12,806 nucleotides of DNA, from the NCBI GenBank assembly GCA_013002625.1, contig JABDJE010000291.1, positions 1 to 12,806 of the forward strand, given 5' to 3'. The translations under genes and the position numbers were made by a program. Every line of letters begins with the position of its first letter. Position 1 is the stretch's first letter. This document shows positions 1-6,471 of the stretch, one piece after another. Origin of the DNA: Saprospiraceae bacterium. Lineage in GTDB: Bacteria > Bacteroidota > Bacteroidia > Chitinophagales > Saprospiraceae. The notes beneath the pieces were generated by a model. That model did no database searches, was not told where the DNA came from, and saw only the letters and a list, made by a program, of their open reading frames with translations.

Positions 1-54
1 ACCCAGGACCCACGCCTTAAAAGGGCGTTGCTCTACCAACTGAGCTAAGCGATC
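1..54 (-). tRNA. tRNA-Lys (anticodon UUU), 3' end cut by window edge
   Basis: Read on the minus strand from position 54, the sequence gives an acceptor 5' strand (GATCGCT), T8-A9, a D arm with GCTC/GAGC stem and AGTTGGTA loop, and a perfect five-pair anticodon stem ACGCC/GGCGT around the loop CTTTTAA. The anticodon is therefore TTT (lysine). The variable loop GGGTC and the first bases of the T arm (CTGGGT) follow before the window ends. About 54 of roughly 76 nt are present; the TTC loop, 3' acceptor strand and discriminator base lie outside, so acceptor pairing cannot be checked. The T8-A9 spacing to the D stem fixes the 5' end at 54. Confidence 0.95.
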
Positions 55-73
55 CCTCTTTTAAAATGGAATG

Positions 74-81
74 CAAAACTA
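74..81 (-). promoter_or_regulatory. Bacteroidota -7 box for tRNA-Lys
   Basis: The minus strand reads TAGTTTTG here, an exact match to the TAnnTTTG -7 element of Bacteroidota sigma factors. It lies 19 bp upstream of the tRNA 5' end, so initiation about 7 nt downstream would leave a leader of about 12 nt, which is sensible for a tRNA. No clean TTG -33 element is seen about 20 bp further upstream; that stretch is T-rich (a run of eight T). Confidence 0.5.
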
Positions 82-255
82 CAATAAGTTATAAATAAAA
101 AAAACACCGAGACATTATTTTTTTCAAACATAAAATCCAAGGTTCATTCCGTATATAATTTGGTTTGCTTGTACTTATCTCAACCTTAAAATCATAGTTC
201 TTCTAGCTCAATCAGTAAACAAATTTATCCTCAGAATGTTTGCCATATTAAATGA

Positions 256-279
256 AATATCAATTTTTTCGTTGATATT
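256..279. repeat. 8-bp inverted repeat in the spacer
   Basis: The arms AATATCAA (256-263) and TTGATATT (272-279) are perfectly complementary around an 8-nt loop, TTTTTTCG. The repeat ends about 46 bp before the -7 box at 326. It could be an operator or a hairpin, but it is AT-rich and could arise by chance in such a spacer. Confidence 0.3.
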
Positions 280-325
280 CAGTAAATAATGTATGATAAA
301 TAACTTTAATATGATAAGTTTTACT

Positions 326-333
326 TAATTTTG
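326..333 (+). promoter_or_regulatory. candidate -7 box for the T9SS protein gene
   Basis: TAATTTTG matches TAnnTTTG exactly and lies 18 bp before the ATG at 352. Initiation about 7 nt downstream would give a 5' leader of only about 12 nt to that ATG, or about 60 nt if translation starts at the internal ATG at 403. No TTG -33 element stands at the usual spacing, so the assignment rests on the -7 match and position. Confidence 0.35.
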
Positions 334-351
334 ATTCAGAATATTTAAGTC

Positions 352-2163
352 ATGGTGTTAATCAACAAGCCTTGTCTGTGCTTGTATTGTAGGTATATAC
401 CTATGTGCATAGGCTTGAGCATCTTCCTATTGCTATCTACTACGATCCTATATGGTCAAGATGAATATGGAATATGGTATCAAAACAACGATAAGAATTG
501 GCAGATACTGGATTCAATTTCTTCAATTAAAGGAGAACTGTCAGCTTCAGAGTTTTATGAATACGAAAGATTCTCCGGTACCCCTGGATGTATTTCTTTA
601 GACTATTCAAAAATCAATTGGTGGATTTATGAAAATGATCTTACTGGTGAAATCCAATTCGGTTTGATTATGGGTGCGAAATTTGGAGGTATTGATCCCA
701 ATTATCCAAATTTCATAGTAAGAGTCGTCGGCAGTGACACACCTACCCAATTGCTCTTGTCCGATGATCCCGGGGAGGTTAAAGAAGCTTCTGAAGGGTC
801 AGGCATTTTTGTTTCTGATTTTTACTACAGGAATAATACGGATGGATTTATCATTGGCGGCATTAGTGGAAATGAATGGACAATTTTGATCAAGCCTTTC
901 AATGTTGGACTTTTAGATTCAATAAATGTAGTTGGCGATGAATGCATTGAAAGTGATATTGTTAGGCTGGATTCAAAGGATGAGTACCGCTTAACGCCCC
1001 TGCCTCATCAACCTGAAGATGTGAGTATATTTGGAGGAGAATTATTTATCGACGCGGGTGCGAACAGGACATCTTGCCCCGGTGAGATCGTCACGCTTGG
1101 CGGAAACCCAACAGCCATTGATGGTCAGCCGCCATATTATTTTGAATGGATACCGGAAACAGGCCTTGATAACCCTTCATCCTCAAATCCAAGTTTTAAG
1201 GCTATTGGTAATATTAAATATAACCTGAGGGTTTCGGACTCAAGATTCCCAAACCCTCGTGTACAGTTCGACGAAGTGTATGTCAATGTTTCAGATGGAC
1301 AAAAACCAATATGTGAAGCCAAGGATACAATTCTTAGCTTAAATAATGATGGTCAACTATTCCTTCTGCCCTCAATGATTGATAACGGTTCCTCCGATAA
1401 TTGCACAGAAATTTTTCTTGAAGTATATCCCAACTATTTTGAATGCAAATTTGAGACACATCTTGTGACCTTAAGTGTTACAGATGGAAATGGCAATTCA
1501 AGGACCTGCGAAGCTTATCTCGGTATAAACGGTTCAGATAAAGATTGCGACAGCATACATGACACCTGCGATGTCTGCGATGGAGGTGATGATGGTATTG
1601 ACAACAATAATGATAATTTACCCGATTGTGCTTATCCACCTCCATATTACCAAATGCATCCAAGCTGGCGCATATTTCCACAACAAGCTTATGTTTGCCA
1701 TTATCCAACAAGCAATCCTAACAACAGATTTACCTCCATAATTCACAGATCGGATATTGAAATGCATTTGTCACATGGCGATTACCTTGGTCCATGTCAA
1801 TTCATTGATTGCAACGGAACAAATGTAATTCCTGACAATGCCCATCACGATTTTAAGACATTTTGGAATGGTCAAAGAATTATTCAACAAGATAATCCAG
1901 TGATAAATGATGCATTTAGTGTATTTCCTAACCCTGGAGACAATAATATGATACTGACAATTCCAGATGGGTTGGAAGGAGCAATATTTTTAGAAATATT
2001 TGACCTGAGTGGCAACAAAGTTCATTCTAAAAACTTATTGCACAATTCACTTGGTCATACACGGATTCTTCCAGACAATAAATCTATTTCAGATGGGCTT
2101 TACATACTCAAGGTACGAACAGAAAAAGCATTAGTTACCAGAAAGATATTCTACCAAAAGTAA
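352..2163 (+). CDS. secreted modular protein with T9SS type A sorting domain
   Basis: The 603-residue product begins with a signal peptide (hydrophobic core about residues 19-34, ending near LYGQ). The first 17 residues are an odd cysteine-rich leader, so M18 (position 403) is a good alternative start. Residues about 37-230 form a region I do not recognise. Residues about 232-313 resemble a PKD-like domain with the familiar DAG-N-T-C-GE-V-LGG pattern and a WIPETGL strand. About 318-392 resemble a HYR/Ig-like repeat (DNCT, VTDGNGN). About 396-426 are Asp/Asn/Cys-rich like thrombospondin type 3 calcium-binding loops. About 448-484 are the short VCHYP...HLSHGDYLGPC module seen in many secreted Bacteroidota proteins. 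Residues about 522-603 are the T9SS sorting domain (FPNPGDN, YILKVRT, final basic strand). It should be exported through the Sec and T9SS systems to the surface or medium. No catalytic domain is visible; an adhesive or structural role is inference. Confidence 0.9.
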   Translation: MVLINKPCLCLYCRYIPMCIGLSIFLLLSTTILYGQDEYGIWYQNNDKNWQILDSISSIKGELSASEFYEYERFSGTPGCISLDYSKINWWIYENDLTGEIQFGLIMGAKFGGIDPNYPNFIVRVVGSDTPTQLLLSDDPGEVKEASEGSGIFVSDFYYRNNTDGFIIGGISGNEWTILIKPFNVGLLDSINVVGDECIESDIVRLDSKDEYRLTPLPHQPEDVSIFGGELFIDAGANRTSCPGEIVTLGGNPTAIDGQPPYYFEWIPETGLDNPSSSNPSFKAIGNIKYNLRVSDSRFPNPRVQFDEVYVNVSDGQKPICEAKDTILSLNNDGQLFLLPSMIDNGSSDNCTEIFLEVYPNYFECKFETHLVTLSVTDGNGNSRTCEAYLGINGSDKDCDSIHDTCDVCDGGDDGIDNNNDNLPDCAYPPPYYQMHPSWRIFPQQAYVCHYPTSNPNNRFTSIIHRSDIEMHLSHGDYLGPCQFIDCNGTNVIPDNAHHDFKTFWNGQRIIQQDNPVINDAFSVFPNPGDNNMILTIPDGLEGAIFLEIFDLSGNKVHSKNLLHNSLGHTRILPDNKSISDGLYILKVRTEKALVTRKIFYQK

Positions 2164-2250
2164 GTTCTCAGATAGCTCGTTCTGATAAAGCTTGAATTGC
2201 AATTTTGAATTCCTCGAGTAAGAGTCTATACTTGTATAAAATTTCTAATC

Positions 2251-3198
2251 GTGGACCGGAAGATTAAACTTGTAAAAAACAGATCAGATATAGGCGCGGG
2301 TACGAGAGGCGCAGATATGGGAATTGATGCCATTGAAATTGCGGCTATTAACGAGGGCAGTGACTACTTTAACAGGTATCCTTTTGTAGATGTTGACACC
2401 CACAATGAGTCGATATACAATATGGTAAAGGAGTCTTTTGCAAAAAGAATCAAACATGTCTACGAGCAATGCCAACGTGTAAGACAGGTCACAGAAGAGG
2501 TTATCAATGATGGGTACTTCCCCTTGGTCTTGGCTGGAGACCATTCTTCTGCCTTGGGGACGATCAGTGGTGTGAAAGCAGCACATCCGGAGAAAAGAAT
2601 GGGCGTTGTATGGATCGATGCCCATGCAGACCTGCATTCACCTTTCACGTCCCCGTCGGGCAATATCCATGGCATGCCATTGGGCGCTGCTATGTATGAT
2701 GATAATCTAGATTGTCAGGTAAATAATGTTTCTGAAGGCACCCAAAGATTCTGGAATAAGATCAAAAACATTGGGAAAGATGGCCCTAAGGTAAAAGGTG
2801 AAGATATTGTAATGTTTGGCGTGCGTGATACCGAAGAGCCAGAAGAAAAACAAATCGCTAAGTATGGTATTAAGAACTTCATGGTTCATGAAGTGAGATA
2901 CAGGGGTATTGAAACATGTGTCAAGGAATGTTTGGATCAACTGTCAGCATGTGATATTATTTATATCTCCTTCGACGTGGACAGCCTGGACTGCGACCTT
3001 ATTTCTTACGGCACGGGTACGCCTGTGGCAAAGGGATTTGACCCCGATGAAATCATTGCAATCATTTCGGGTATCCTTAATTCTGGCAAAGTTGAATGCC
3101 TAGAAATTGTTGAGGTTAACCCCTTACTGGATAAGAAAGGCAATAAGATGGCAGAAACCGCTTTTCAAATTTTAGAAGAGGTTACGAAAAGCATCTAA
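2251..3198 (+). CDS. rocF: arginase (ureohydrolase family)
   Basis: Arginase hydrolyses L-arginine to ornithine and urea using a binuclear Mn site in the cytoplasm. The 315-residue length is normal. All six metal ligands are visible: H98 in GDHS, D123, H125 and D127 in DAHAD, and D242 and D244 in SFDVD. The substrate-side motif SGNIHG (S136-G141) and E288 in VEVNP match arginase, not agmatinase, which lacks the SGN-HG pattern. The position of rat Asn130 is His129 here (DLHSP), which I recall from other Bacteroidota arginases. Translation starts at GTG: the N-terminal family motif GAGTRGADMG lies upstream of the first ATG, and an in-frame TGA occurs at 2206, so no upstream ATG is available. 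No convincing promoter box is seen in the 87 bp before it. The stop codon overlaps the stop of the convergent decarboxylase gene. The symbol is by family; rocF versus arg naming is conventional. Confidence 0.9.
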   Translation: MDRKIKLVKNRSDIGAGTRGADMGIDAIEIAAINEGSDYFNRYPFVDVDTHNESIYNMVKESFAKRIKHVYEQCQRVRQVTEEVINDGYFPLVLAGDHSSALGTISGVKAAHPEKRMGVVWIDAHADLHSPFTSPSGNIHGMPLGAAMYDDNLDCQVNNVSEGTQRFWNKIKNIGKDGPKVKGEDIVMFGVRDTEEPEEKQIAKYGIKNFMVHEVRYRGIETCVKECLDQLSACDIIYISFDVDSLDCDLISYGTGTPVAKGFDPDEIIAIISGILNSGKVECLEIVEVNPLLDKKGNKMAETAFQILEEVTKSI

Positions 3199-4556
3199 AT
3201 CTCTATTCTAGAAGCTATTTTTTCAAGTGTTGTAAAAAAGTGGAGAATATCTTCTTTTGTATTGGATGAGTTAACGGTAACAAAACGTACAAATTCTACC
3301 TCCCTGAATCGTCCGTATCCAACCATAAGTTCCTTCGATTCATATAATGCATCACATAACTTGTCAGCAGGAATTCCTTTGTAGTTGAAGCAGACCGTTA
3401 TGGAATCATCAAAATTATGAAGGGTATAGTCAGGGTGATTTCTGATGTAGTCACGCGCTGTATTTGCAAGATATATTTCATTATCTACCATCCTTCCAAG
3501 ACCAGATGTACCCACTGATTTCCATAAACACCAGAACTTGAGTGCATCATTTCTTCTACCACATTGAAAAGACACTTTTCCCGGATTCCAGTCATCTCCA
3601 TTGCCCTGGAAAAGATAATCTGCATCACTGTTGAACGAATCGTAGAATGCTTTTTTATTCTTGGCTAAAATAAAGGAGCAAGTTATGGGAGTCGATAGCA
3701 TTTTATGTGCATTCATACTGAAAGAATCGGTAAGTTCCAATGCATCGGCAAGGTGATTATTTTTCTTACTAAATATAAAAGATCCATAAAACGCAGCATC
3801 AGCATGTAACCATATTCCATGTCTTTTGGCAACTTCAGCGATATCCCGCAATGGGTCGATTGCACCTAGAACAGTTGTACCTATCGTAGCATTTATGAAA
3901 AAAGGTGCTTTGCCTTCTGCCTTATCTTTTTGGATTTGTTGCTCCAGTGCTTCGACAAGCATCTCTCCCTTTTCATTGGTAGCTATATATCTTACATTTG
4001 ATCGACCGATACCACCAAATGCAGCATTTTTCTTTATTGAGTAATGGCATTCCTGACTGGTATACATTACAAGATCGCGTTTCACACCATCCAGTCTGAT
4101 ATTTAAATCGTATTGATCCCGTGCCATGATCATTGCCATATAGTTGGTCATTGATCCGCCTGTAGCTATCGTTCCAAATGCATTTTCGCCATAACCCGCC
4201 AACAGCCCAATATTTCGAATCAACTCCTTTTCCATAGCAATCATAGGGCCACCCACCTTGTATGTGTACATGCTATTGTTCAGCAATACAACAAGTAACT
4301 CACCTAATGTAGCTTTACCATTACGTCCTCCAAAAAGCTGATTAAAGAAATGATTGGTGGTCGTTCTTGGCGTATTCAAAACAAGGTCTTTTAAAGCCTT
4401 CTCGAATCGTTTCTCATCTATTCCATTTTCTTCCAATCTGAGGTCCAGTCTATTATAGACCTCCTCTATAGGGATTGGCGTTAATACGGGTTCCTTTTGC
4501 TCATCCTCAAGCAATGCTTGAGCTATCCTGTTAAATACGTCTAATTCTTCTTTCAT
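3195..4556 (-). CDS. group II PLP-dependent decarboxylase, glutamate/cysteine-sulfinate type
   Basis: This 453-residue enzyme belongs to the fold-type I amino-acid decarboxylases. The PLP lysine is K285 in NAHK, followed by MLSTPITCS as in GAD and CSAD. H171 in ECHYSIKK stacks on the PLP ring, D253 in HADAA should pair with the pyridine nitrogen, and TGGSMTN (132-138) binds phosphate. FFNQLFGG (70-77) and QCGRRNDALKFW (331-342) place it with the glutamate/cysteine-sulfinate/aspartate decarboxylases, away from aromatic or ornithine decarboxylases. The usual TYE-(V/I)-AP stretch of animal enzymes reads TYKVGGP here. The substrate (glutamate, aspartate or cysteine sulfinate, giving GABA, beta-alanine or hypotaurine) cannot be fixed from motifs. 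It is the last gene of the minus-strand run, 60 bp after the SRPBCC gene, so it could also have its own promoter, though none was found. Confidence 0.9.
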   Translation of the reverse strand: MKEELDVFNRIAQALLEDEQKEPVLTPIPIEEVYNRLDLRLEENGIDEKRFEKALKDLVLNTPRTTTNHFFNQLFGGRNGKATLGELLVVLLNNSMYTYKVGGPMIAMEKELIRNIGLLAGYGENAFGTIATGGSMTNYMAMIMARDQYDLNIRLDGVKRDLVMYTSQECHYSIKKNAAFGGIGRSNVRYIATNEKGEMLVEALEQQIQKDKAEGKAPFFINATIGTTVLGAIDPLRDIAEVAKRHGIWLHADAAFYGSFIFSKKNNHLADALELTDSFSMNAHKMLSTPITCSFILAKNKKAFYDSFNSDADYLFQGNGDDWNPGKVSFQCGRRNDALKFWCLWKSVGTSGLGRMVDNEIYLANTARDYIRNHPDYTLHNFDDSITVCFNYKGIPADKLCDALYESKELMVGYGRFREVEFVRFVTVNSSNTKEDILHFFTTLEKIASRIEI

Positions 4557-4616
4557 GTAAACTTGTTAACATCAACCATTCGATTTTGTTAAATAATACG
4601 GGAATTAATCGAACGG

Positions 4617-5054
4617 CTATCCATTTGATTCCGCAAAGGACTTAAATCGTTGCATAAAATCCAAGGATTGCTTTTTAAATGAATTTTTCATGAGAGGTGC
4701 CAGAAATCGCATGATGCCCTTGAAGGTGAATTCAGATTGCGATTTCCATACTGTCACTTCCGGAGATTTCTCTATAAAGTAATTTTGAATAGAATTGTAG
4801 ATGCCTTTCATTTCATAAGATCCTGAGAACTCATAAGGCAAGTCTCGCTTGATAACCGTTTCGATCATCTCTACTTCTCTTTTGCCTGTTTTATATATTA
4901 AGGTGGACTTGGCACCTTCTTCACCAGGCACACCTGAATTATGTGTAAAACTGACGAGGCCTGGTTGCCACGCTTTCATATTTTCAGGATTATCAAACAA
5001 ATCAATTACCCGCTGGCGTGGTAAATTTATTTCTATTGTATTTGTGTATTTCAT
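4617..5054 (-). CDS. SRPBCC (START/polyketide-cyclase-like) family protein, copy 1
   Basis: The 145-residue protein has the helix-grip pattern of SRPBCC proteins: an opening strand MKYTNTIEINLPRQRV, a helix FDNPENMKAWQPG, and strands ending in the long C-terminal helix with KKQSLDFMQRFKSFAES. These proteins form a hydrophobic ligand cavity; ligands vary and cannot be predicted here. It is clearly paralogous to the protein encoded at 9700-10140: they share WQ-G, the SG-PGE-G-KS stretch, the spaced Y--GK, DLP-EF and the FAES ending, with almost equal lengths. It follows the VOC gene by 27 bp. No signal peptide, so cytoplasmic. Confidence 0.85.
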   Translation of the reverse strand: MKYTNTIEINLPRQRVIDLFDNPENMKAWQPGLVSFTHNSGVPGEEGAKSTLIYKTGKREVEMIETVIKRDLPYEFSGSYEMKGIYNSIQNYFIEKSPEVTVWKSQSEFTFKGIMRFLAPLMKNSFKKQSLDFMQRFKSFAESNG

Positions 5055-5074
5055 ATCGATCGATAATCTAGATT
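5054..5074. repeat. two adjoining palindromes at the SRPBCC gene start
   Basis: TATCGATCGATA (5054-5065) is a perfect 12-bp palindrome and AATCTAGATT (5065-5074) a perfect 10-bp palindrome; they share one base. Both fill most of the 27-bp gap between the VOC and SRPBCC genes, and the first touches the SRPBCC start codon. They could be protein-binding sites or chance. Confidence 0.3.
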
Positions 5075-5081
5075 TTAATAA

Positions 5082-5465
5082 TTAAGCCTTGGGCTTGGCA
5101 TGAAGTGCAATTCTGTTGCCCTCCGTATCAAGAAATACCCCCATGCTACCGTGCTCTGGGCTTATCATTTTTTCTTCAATGATAATTGACCCACCGAGTT
5201 TGACTGCTTTTTCAAGTGTCTTCGCCACACTGTCAGTCTCGAAATACAACAAGGGTCCCTTTTGATTATCCGCGTGATAAAAAGCTTTGTTTTCTACCAA
5301 AGCCCCACTAATCCCAATTTGATTTTCATAATAAGGCATTATAGCCATTTTTAATTCACCGAAATCCGAAATTTCGATTTTCATTTCAAAGAGTGACGAA
5401 TAAAATGCTACGGCTCGCGTCATATCCGACACCGGTATTTCATACCATGTTACGCCAAAATTCAT
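5082..5465 (-). CDS. VOC (glyoxalase/bleomycin-resistance-like) family protein
   Basis: This 127-residue protein has the paired beta-alpha-beta-beta-beta modules of the vicinal oxygen chelate superfamily. The first runs from TWYEIPVSDMTRAVAFYSSLF (residues 6-26, split as strand and helix); the second from LLYFETDSV (72-80) through a helix rich in Lys and Ala to VFLDTEGNRIALH (110-122). The canonical first ligand His/Gln is not obvious, so metal-dependent lyase or dioxygenase chemistry is uncertain. Its start overlaps the stop of the lipoprotein gene by 4 bp (ATGA), which implies translational coupling. Function is unknown beyond the fold. Confidence 0.85.
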   Translation of the reverse strand: MNFGVTWYEIPVSDMTRAVAFYSSLFEMKIEISDFGELKMAIMPYYENQIGISGALVENKAFYHADNQKGPLLYFETDSVAKTLEKAVKLGGSIIIEEKMISPEHGSMGVFLDTEGNRIALHAKPKA

Positions 5466-6433
5466 TGTTTTAAACTTAATTTTTCTTTTATAAATATAGG
5501 GGCTTGTTCATAAATGCTGTCAAATGTCAACCTGGATATTGTACGTTTGGCTCCATCCATAATGAATATGTCATAGTTTTTATCACCCGCCACTTTTGAC
5601 CCATCAAAAACCAATAGGCCTTTATCGTCTGACCAATTATGCCAGCCCTGATTGAATCCATCCGGGGTAACCTGTGTTGGTTCACCGCCTGAAGCCGGTA
5701 TGGTAAATATGCTGTAATTGTTATTCTGCTTTGAAATATAACTTATGGTTGAGTCCTTATTCCACTGCGGAGGCCCAGCATGGTAGTTGTGCCATTCAGA
5801 AGTTGTATCGCTTGCGGGGTAATGTGTCAATTGTCTCAAACCCGACCCATCTTCATTGATAATAAATAATTCATCGATATAATCCGGGTCTTTTTTAAAT
5901 GGTCTGTTGGCGCCACGGAATACGATTTGAGTACCATCTGGCGAGAAGTGTGGATCATTAAAATAGGGTAGCCCAGGGTAGATTTTTTTTATTAGGGTCC
6001 CTTTCTTATCAATAATATAGAATGCTGAATCGACAGACTCATGAGGTGTTACAACAAATTCACTGCCTTCCTTGCGGCTGGAAAACCAACTATCTTTTAA
6101 TCTTAGGTCAGACACCTTTCTCAATTCTCCTCCACTGGTGTTGCACTCATATAAGTTGAAATGTCTTGAAGCTTGATCACGATCAGAAAGGAAATATATT
6201 TTATCCTTGTAACTGTAGTAGGCCCAGTCTACAGCGGGATGGTTGGTGATATTGATACGATTTTTACCATACAAATCCATCGTAAATATCTCATAGTTAT
6301 CAGATGCTTCTCCAATTGAGACATTGTAAGCAATCTTAAGATAGTATTCCTCCTTCTCAACTTCAGGGCTAGGATTCGTACAAGCAAACATGACGAAAGC
6401 CAGGACAAACAGTACATATAATTTGGGCAACAT
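5462..6433 (-). CDS. TolB-like beta-propeller lipoprotein
   Basis: The 323-residue product starts with a short hydrophobic signal (residues 5-17) ending in a lipobox-like MFA-C18, so it is probably a lipid-anchored envelope protein; Met at -3 is atypical for a lipobox. The mature part shows PD40/WD40-like blades as in TolB: YEIFTMDLYG (47-56), KIYFLSDRD (78-86), HFSPDGTQIVFRG (162-174), ELFIINEDGSGLRQLT (188-203), PPQWNKDS (221-228), SIFTIPASGGEPTQVT (241-256) and YDIFIMDG (287-294). These blades usually bind peptides or polysaccharides or act as scaffolds; no catalytic domain is attached. It lies 38 bp after the ligase gene and overlaps the VOC gene by 4 bp. Confidence 0.85.
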   Translation of the reverse strand: MLPKLYVLFVLAFVMFACTNPSPEVEKEEYYLKIAYNVSIGEASDNYEIFTMDLYGKNRINITNHPAVDWAYYSYKDKIYFLSDRDQASRHFNLYECNTSGGELRKVSDLRLKDSWFSSRKEGSEFVVTPHESVDSAFYIIDKKGTLIKKIYPGLPYFNDPHFSPDGTQIVFRGANRPFKKDPDYIDELFIINEDGSGLRQLTHYPASDTTSEWHNYHAGPPQWNKDSTISYISKQNNNYSIFTIPASGGEPTQVTPDGFNQGWHNWSDDKGLLVFDGSKVAGDKNYDIFIMDGAKRTISRLTFDSIYEQAPIFIKEKLSLKQ

Positions 6434-6456
6434 AAAGACGTTTTCTTGATGCCCAA
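6423..6456 (-). promoter_or_regulatory. inverted repeat flanking the lipoprotein start codon
   Basis: TTGGGCA (6423-6429) and TGCCCAA (6450-6456) are perfect 7-bp complements separated by 20 nt. In the minus-strand mRNA the start codon (6433-6431) would sit in the loop of this hairpin. It could modulate translation or tie the ligase and lipoprotein cistrons together, but a 7-bp stem with a 20-nt loop may also be incidental. Confidence 0.3.
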
Positions 6457-6471
6457 GATAATCAATTACCT

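Larger units (their letters stand above)
55..351. other. AT-rich intergenic spacer between tRNA-Lys and the T9SS protein gene
   Basis: This gene-free stretch separates two divergently read genes. It holds the tRNA promoter box (74-81), an 8-bp perfect inverted repeat (256-279) and an exact -7 box for the downstream gene (326-333). I see no open reading frame, second tRNA or structured RNA in the remainder, which is strongly AT-rich. Confidence 0.6.

Noticed and set aside
2701..2713. 13-bp GATAATCTAGATT shared with 5062-5074
   Set aside because: One copy is in arginase coding sequence and the other in a short gap; the core is an AT-rich palindrome and two copies are most likely chance.
2251..4556. 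Arginase plus decarboxylase as a polyamine (ornithine to putrescine) pathway
   Set aside because: The decarboxylase motifs are of glutamate/cysteine-sulfinate type, not ornithine or arginine decarboxylase, and the genes are convergent, not co-transcribed.
4579..4613. TTCGATT/AATCGAA inverted repeat between SRPBCC and decarboxylase genes
   Set aside because: The arms are 7 bp with a 21-nt spacer, and there is no T tract or nearby promoter box, so it is not supported as a terminator or operator.
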